A stretch of DNA of 27,189 nt from UBA2040 sp965660955 (GTDB lineage: Bacteria > Bacteroidota > Bacteroidia > Flavobacteriales_D > Crocinitomicaceae), in assembly GCA_965660955.1 (NCBI GenBank), contig CBFIBY010000017.1, forward strand, positions 1 to 27,189, written 5' to 3'. The notes below the pieces were generated by a model. That model was given only the letters and a program-made list of their open reading frames with translations, did not search any database and was not told where the DNA came from. The translations under genes and the position numbers were made by a program. Below, in pieces: positions 24,271-27,189 of the stretch. Numbering within the stretch: the stretch's first letter is position 1; every line of letters starts with the position of its first letter.

Positions 24271-25335
24271 ATGAGAAATTCAATCATAACTATGAAAAGA
24301 AGTTTGTTTGTTTCGGCAATAATGATCGGATTGTTTGCATCAGCAGGTAATGAAGATCGTGTTGGTTCGAGTGGAGCAGGTCAACTCCTAATCAACCCTT
24401 GGGCAAGAGGCTCAGCAATGGGTGATGCAGGAATTGCCAATGCCAAAGGATTGGAAGCTTCCTATTTGAATATTGCTGGACTAGCGTTTACTACGAAGAC
24501 ACAGTTGAAATTCAATACAGCCAATTGGTTGGGGAATGCAAGTGTTAGAATGTATTCGGCAGGAATTGCACAACGTGTTTCGGATGGAGGTGTAATGACA
24601 GTTAGTGTTCAATCCATGAATTACGGTGAGATTCCGATTACAACTGTGAATTTGCCAGAAGGTGGAATTGGAACATTTTCACCAAGAACGAATATTGTGA
24701 ATATTGGTTACGCTAAAGAATTCTCTAGTTCCATCTATGCGGGGATAAATTTGAAAGTGATTTCAGAAAGTATCTTTAATGTTAGGGGAAATGGAATTGC
24801 CATCGACGCGGGAATTCAGTACGTAACTGGAGAGCAAGATCAACTTAAGTTTGGAATTACTTTGAAAAATGTTGGACCGACGATTCGATACAAAGGTGAT
24901 GGATTTACCTCTGAGAATATTAATACAGAAACAGGTAATCTTTCGTCTTTAGATCAGCGAGTGCAAGCTTATGAATTACCTTCTTTATTAGGTATTGGTG
25001 GTTCTTACGATTTTAATTTCGACGAAAAGAGTAAATTGACTTTAGCCATTGGTTATACAGCTAACTCATTCTTTTACGATCAATTCCGATTTGGAGCTGA
25101 TTACGGAATGACATTAGATAAATTTGCTTTTAATTTAAGAGGTGGGTTTGTTTATGAGAAGAATTTATTCTCTGCTGAAAACAGATCGAATGCGTTAATC
25201 GGACCAACTGCTGGTTTCTCAGTAGACGCACTGGTTGGAAAGAATAAAACAGCTTTAGGAGCGGAATACAGTTCTCGTTTTGCTGGTGCATTCGGAATCA
25301 TTCACACTTTCGGAATTACGATTAATCTGAAATAG
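24271..25335 (+). CDS. PorV/PorQ-family outer-membrane protein
   Basis: A 354-residue FadL-like beta-barrel protein. After a signal peptide come the family landmarks: GAGQLLINPWARGSAMGDAG, then GLEASYLNIAGLAF, and repeated barrel strands such as YAGINLKVISESIF, IAIDAGIQYVTG and KFGITLKNVGPTIRYKGDGF. PorV in type IX secretion shuttles cargo from the SprA translocon; PorQ-type paralogues act elsewhere. This copy follows the giant secreted protein by 19 bp, so it may serve that protein specifically, which is inference. ATG 24271 is used; ATG 24292 would give a more classic signal peptide (MKRSLFVSAIMIGLFASAG) and is a real alternative. Confidence 0.87.
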   Translation: MRNSIITMKRSLFVSAIMIGLFASAGNEDRVGSSGAGQLLINPWARGSAMGDAGIANAKGLEASYLNIAGLAFTTKTQLKFNTANWLGNASVRMYSAGIAQRVSDGGVMTVSVQSMNYGEIPITTVNLPEGGIGTFSPRTNIVNIGYAKEFSSSIYAGINLKVISESIFNVRGNGIAIDAGIQYVTGEQDQLKFGITLKNVGPTIRYKGDGFTSENINTETGNLSSLDQRVQAYELPSLLGIGGSYDFNFDEKSKLTLAIGYTANSFFYDQFRFGADYGMTLDKFAFNLRGGFVYEKNLFSAENRSNALIGPTAGFSVDALVGKNKTALGAEYSSRFAGAFGIIHTFGITINLK

Positions 25336-25347
25336 AAAAACGTTTTT

Positions 25348-25355
25348 TATATTTG
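25348..25355 (+). promoter_or_regulatory. Candidate greA promoter -7 element
   Basis: TATATTTG matches TAnnTTTG exactly. Transcription would begin near 25361, exactly where the hairpin at 25361-25385 starts, 59 bases before the greA ATG. No TTG was found near -33. Confidence 0.4.
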
Positions 25356-25360
25356 TGTAG

Positions 25361-25385
25361 CAAGAGAGTCTTTTAGGCTCTCTTG
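25361..25385 (+). terminator. Hairpin between the PorV-like gene and greA (terminator or greA leader)
   Basis: CAAGAGAG (25361-25368) and CTCTCTTG (25378-25385) pair perfectly over 8 bp around a 9-base loop, followed by TTTGCATTT. It could end the receptor cassette transcript. Because a promoter-like TATATTTG lies just upstream, it may instead be the 5' end of the greA mRNA. The T-tract is short for an intrinsic terminator. Confidence 0.6.
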
Positions 25386-25419
25386 TTTGCATTTAATAAC
25401 AATAGCATAAAAATACAAG

Positions 25420-25896
25420 ATGTCACAAATTTCATACTACACGCCAGAAGGAATGCAAAAGTTGAAAGACGAATTGCATGATTTGAAGACAGTACAAAGA
25501 CCTGCTGTAAGCGCGCAAATTGCAGAAGCAAGAGATAAAGGTGATTTATCGGAAAACGCAGAATACGATGCAGCTAAAGAAGCACAGGGATTGTTAGAGA
25601 TGAAAATCTCCAAACTGGAAGTTTTATTGGGAAATGCGCGTGTTATTGATGACAGCAATATTGATAGTACAAAGGTTTATATCCTATCCAAGGTCAAGAT
25701 TAAAAATGTGGCTAATGAAATGGAAATGGAGTATACGATTGTTGCAGAAAACGAAGCGAATCTAAAAGAGAAAAAAATCTCAGTAGATTCTCCAATCGGA
25801 AAAGGTCTTTTGGGCAGTGCAGTTGGTGAAATTGCTGATGTGGAAACTCCAAACGGAATCATTAAGTTTGAAATATTAGAAATCGCTCGAGCATGA
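25420..25896 (+). CDS. greA: Transcription elongation factor GreA
   Basis: A 158-residue factor that enters the RNA polymerase secondary channel and stimulates cleavage of backtracked RNA. The N-terminal coiled coil (to about residue 75) begins YYTPEGMQKLKDELHDLK and carries the tip motif ARDKGDLSENAEYDAAKEAQ with the acidic Asp42 and Glu45 needed for cleavage. The C-terminal FKBP-like domain shows VDSPIGKGLLGSAVGEIADV. Length is standard. It starts a probable two- or three-gene unit: the HIT-family gene overlaps its stop by 4 bases (ATGA). A 25-base hairpin lies in the leader. Confidence 0.97.
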   Translation: MSQISYYTPEGMQKLKDELHDLKTVQRPAVSAQIAEARDKGDLSENAEYDAAKEAQGLLEMKISKLEVLLGNARVIDDSNIDSTKVYILSKVKIKNVANEMEMEYTIVAENEANLKEKKISVDSPIGKGLLGSAVGEIADVETPNGIIKFEILEIARA

Positions 25897-26288
25897 GTTC
25901 AATTTTTTCTAAAATACTCAGTGGCGAAATTCCCGCTCATAAAGTTCTTGAAGATGACAAACACCTCGCTTTCTTAGACGTTTTTCCGCTTCAGAAAGGA
26001 CATGTTCTTGTTATCCCTAAAGAAGAGATTGACTATATCTATGATATGGAAGATAACGCTCTGGGTGAATTGATGACTTTTTCAAAGAAAGTAGCGAAGA
26101 AAATTAAAGTTGCTTTCCCTTGTCCTAAAGTCGGCATTGCTGTGGTTGGATTAGAAGTTGCGCATGCCCACATCCACTTAATTCCTATCCATTCCGTGGG
26201 AGATATGAACTTCCAAAAGGAAAAATTAAGCTTATCAAAAGAAGAGTTTGAATCAATCGCCAGCCGGATAAGAGAAGTTCAGGTATGA
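25893..26288 (+). CDS. HIT-family (Hint-like) nucleotide-binding hydrolase
   Basis: A 131-residue histidine-triad protein, a small cytoplasmic dimer that hydrolyses nucleoside phosphoramidates or related compounds. The N-terminal SSIFSKILSGEIPAHKVLED and the strand FLDVFPLQKGHVLVIPKEE are typical. The triad is HAHIHLIPI at 91-99, with His91, His93 and His95. The spacing is H-x-H-x-H-x-x in the usual place. The start ATG overlaps the greA stop. Linkage of a HIT gene directly to greA is common in Bacteroidota as far as I recall. Physiological substrate unknown. Confidence 0.93.
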   Translation: MSSIFSKILSGEIPAHKVLEDDKHLAFLDVFPLQKGHVLVIPKEEIDYIYDMEDNALGELMTFSKKVAKKIKVAFPCPKVGIAVVGLEVAHAHIHLIPIHSVGDMNFQKEKLSLSKEEFESIASRIREVQV

Positions 26289-26307
26289 TTTTTGAATTCA
26301 AAGAAGC

Positions 26308-27189
26308 ATGAAAAGTTTATTTATGAAACGTCTTTTTAAAGTTATTCTCGCTTTTTTGTTCAGTAGTTCCACAATGGCGCAAGATGAACAAAGTGATGAA
26401 TTGAATATTTTGTTTATTGGTAATAGTTACACCCACATGTATGAGATGCCTTTTATTTTTGACAAAATAGCCAAAGCAAAAGGGAAACCTGTTCACGTGG
26501 AAATGAATACACGCAGTAGTGCAACGTTTAATATTCACACAACTCGCACAGACATGTTCGAGGCTATTAACAGTCGACCATGGGATTATGTAGTTTTACA
26601 AGGTTTTAGTAGAGAATTGTCTCATTCCAAAGAACATATTGATACTGCTTCAATACCCTATTTCACTCAAATTGTTGATTCAATCAAAGCGAATAATGCC
26701 TGTACGAACTTATTGTTATATAATACGTGGGGATACAAAGATGGTTATAGTCATCGCGAGGAAACGGATACCTATGAAAAGATGTCGGATGCAATTGTTG
26801 AAGGGTACAAATATATAAGTGAAACTTTTAACATTCCTATTGTTCCCGTTGGTCAGGTATGGAGAGAACTTCGTGAGAAACATCCAGAAATTAATTTATA
26901 CGATAAAGACAACGCACATCCAAGTAAAAAGGGCTCCTATTTAGTTGCGAGCACATTCTTTACTGCTTTGTTTAAAGAGAGTCCAGAAGGAGCAAAAACA
27001 TCAACTATTCGAAAGAATGTTGCTGATAAAATTCAAAAGGTAGCGGGAGATTATGTGCTTAAGAATTTTGAACGCTATCGGTTGAGCCAGGATTTCTTTA
27101 AATTGAATTGGGAAGTAACGAAGAGTGGAGCGTATTTTTTAAAGGGAGAATCCAATTTTCAAGATGCTGTTAAACTAACATGGGATTTT
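26308..27189 (+). CDS. Secreted SGNH/GDSL-like hydrolase, partial (3' end outside window)
   Basis: An open frame of 294 codons with no stop before the window edge. Residues 1-24 (…SSSTMA) make a signal peptide. The mature part starts with block I of SGNH hydrolases, LNILFIGNSYTHMYEMP, giving a candidate nucleophile Ser40; DYVVLQGFSREL fits block II; DNAHPSKKG at 201-209 gives the Asp201-x-x-His204 pair of block V. The class includes esterases and carbohydrate deacetylases. After about residue 260 (FKLNWEVTKSGAYFLKGESN) a second, beta-rich domain appears to start. Two ATGs are possible, 26308 and 26323; the first is 19 bp after the HIT-family stop. Expected location: periplasm or cell surface. 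Confidence 0.8.
   Translation, partial: MKSLFMKRLFKVILAFLFSSSTMAQDEQSDELNILFIGNSYTHMYEMPFIFDKIAKAKGKPVHVEMNTRSSATFNIHTTRTDMFEAINSRPWDYVVLQGFSRELSHSKEHIDTASIPYFTQIVDSIKANNACTNLLLYNTWGYKDGYSHREETDTYEKMSDAIVEGYKYISETFNIPIVPVGQVWRELREKHPEINLYDKDNAHPSKKGSYLVASTFFTALFKESPEGAKTSTIRKNVADKIQKVAGDYVLKNFERYRLSQDFFKLNWEVTKSGAYFLKGESNFQDAVKLTWDF

Overview
The window reads as chromosomal DNA of a Bacteroidota bacterium, probably a Flavobacteriales relative. The reasons are the AT-rich composition, promoter-like TAnnTTTG boxes, a very large TonB-dependent receptor with an N-terminal carboxypeptidase-regulatory domain, a PorV/PorQ-family outer-membrane protein, a DUF4783-type secreted protein and a bacterial geranylgeranylglyceryl-phosphate synthase. 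No tRNA, rRNA, CRISPR array, phage gene or transposase was seen. A run of 100 N (10856-10955) marks an assembly gap inside thiC.

Layout. (1) 1-6011, minus strand: a compact surface-polysaccharide operon read right to left: polytopic membrane protein, ABC-2 permease (Wzm-like), ATPase with C-terminal glycan-binding domain (Wzt-like), hexapeptide acetyltransferase, class I methyltransferase, glycosyltransferase, and the first 15 codons of another probable glycosyltransferase running off the left edge. Most of these genes overlap by a few bases. (2) 6056-7854: housekeeping genes rlmH (minus), then a small DUF4783-like secreted protein and nadC (plus). (3) 7878-14585: a thiamin biosynthesis region split into two head-to-head transcription units. 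The leftward unit is thiS-thiC-(ThiE/TenI-like)-thiD and the rightward unit is thiE-thiG-thiH. Each unit begins with its own TPP riboswitch, and the two lie back to back in one 479-bp intergenic region that also holds G/C-rich palindromic repeats. Copies of the same repeat sit between thiC and the ThiE-like gene. (4) 14588-15935, minus: a 4'-phosphopantetheinyl transferase overlapping a GGGP synthase gene, which meets thiH tail to tail with a 2-bp gap. (5) 16171-25335, plus: three outer-envelope genes in a row: a 1272-aa TonB-dependent receptor, a 1413-aa secreted protein of unknown function with a FlgD-like tail, and a PorV/PorQ-family protein. (6) 25420 to the end, plus: greA, a HIT-family protein, and a truncated secreted SGNH/GDSL-like hydrolase.

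How the parts work together. Region 1 probably makes, modifies and exports one glycan; the methyltransferase beside a Wzt with a glycan-binding domain recalls cap-and-export O-antigen systems. Region 3 supplies both halves of thiamin: HMP-PP from ThiC and ThiD, thiazole from ThiS, ThiG and ThiH, and coupling by ThiE, with both halves sensed through TPP. No thiF or thiL is visible. Region 5 is the least understood part: a receptor, a giant surface-directed protein and a PorV-like barrel, which I propose form one cell-surface system.

Several coding starts were moved from the longest open frame. The clearest case is thiE, whose longest frame would begin inside the TPP aptamer; the others are the ThiE-like gene, the polytopic membrane gene, the DUF4783 gene and thiH.
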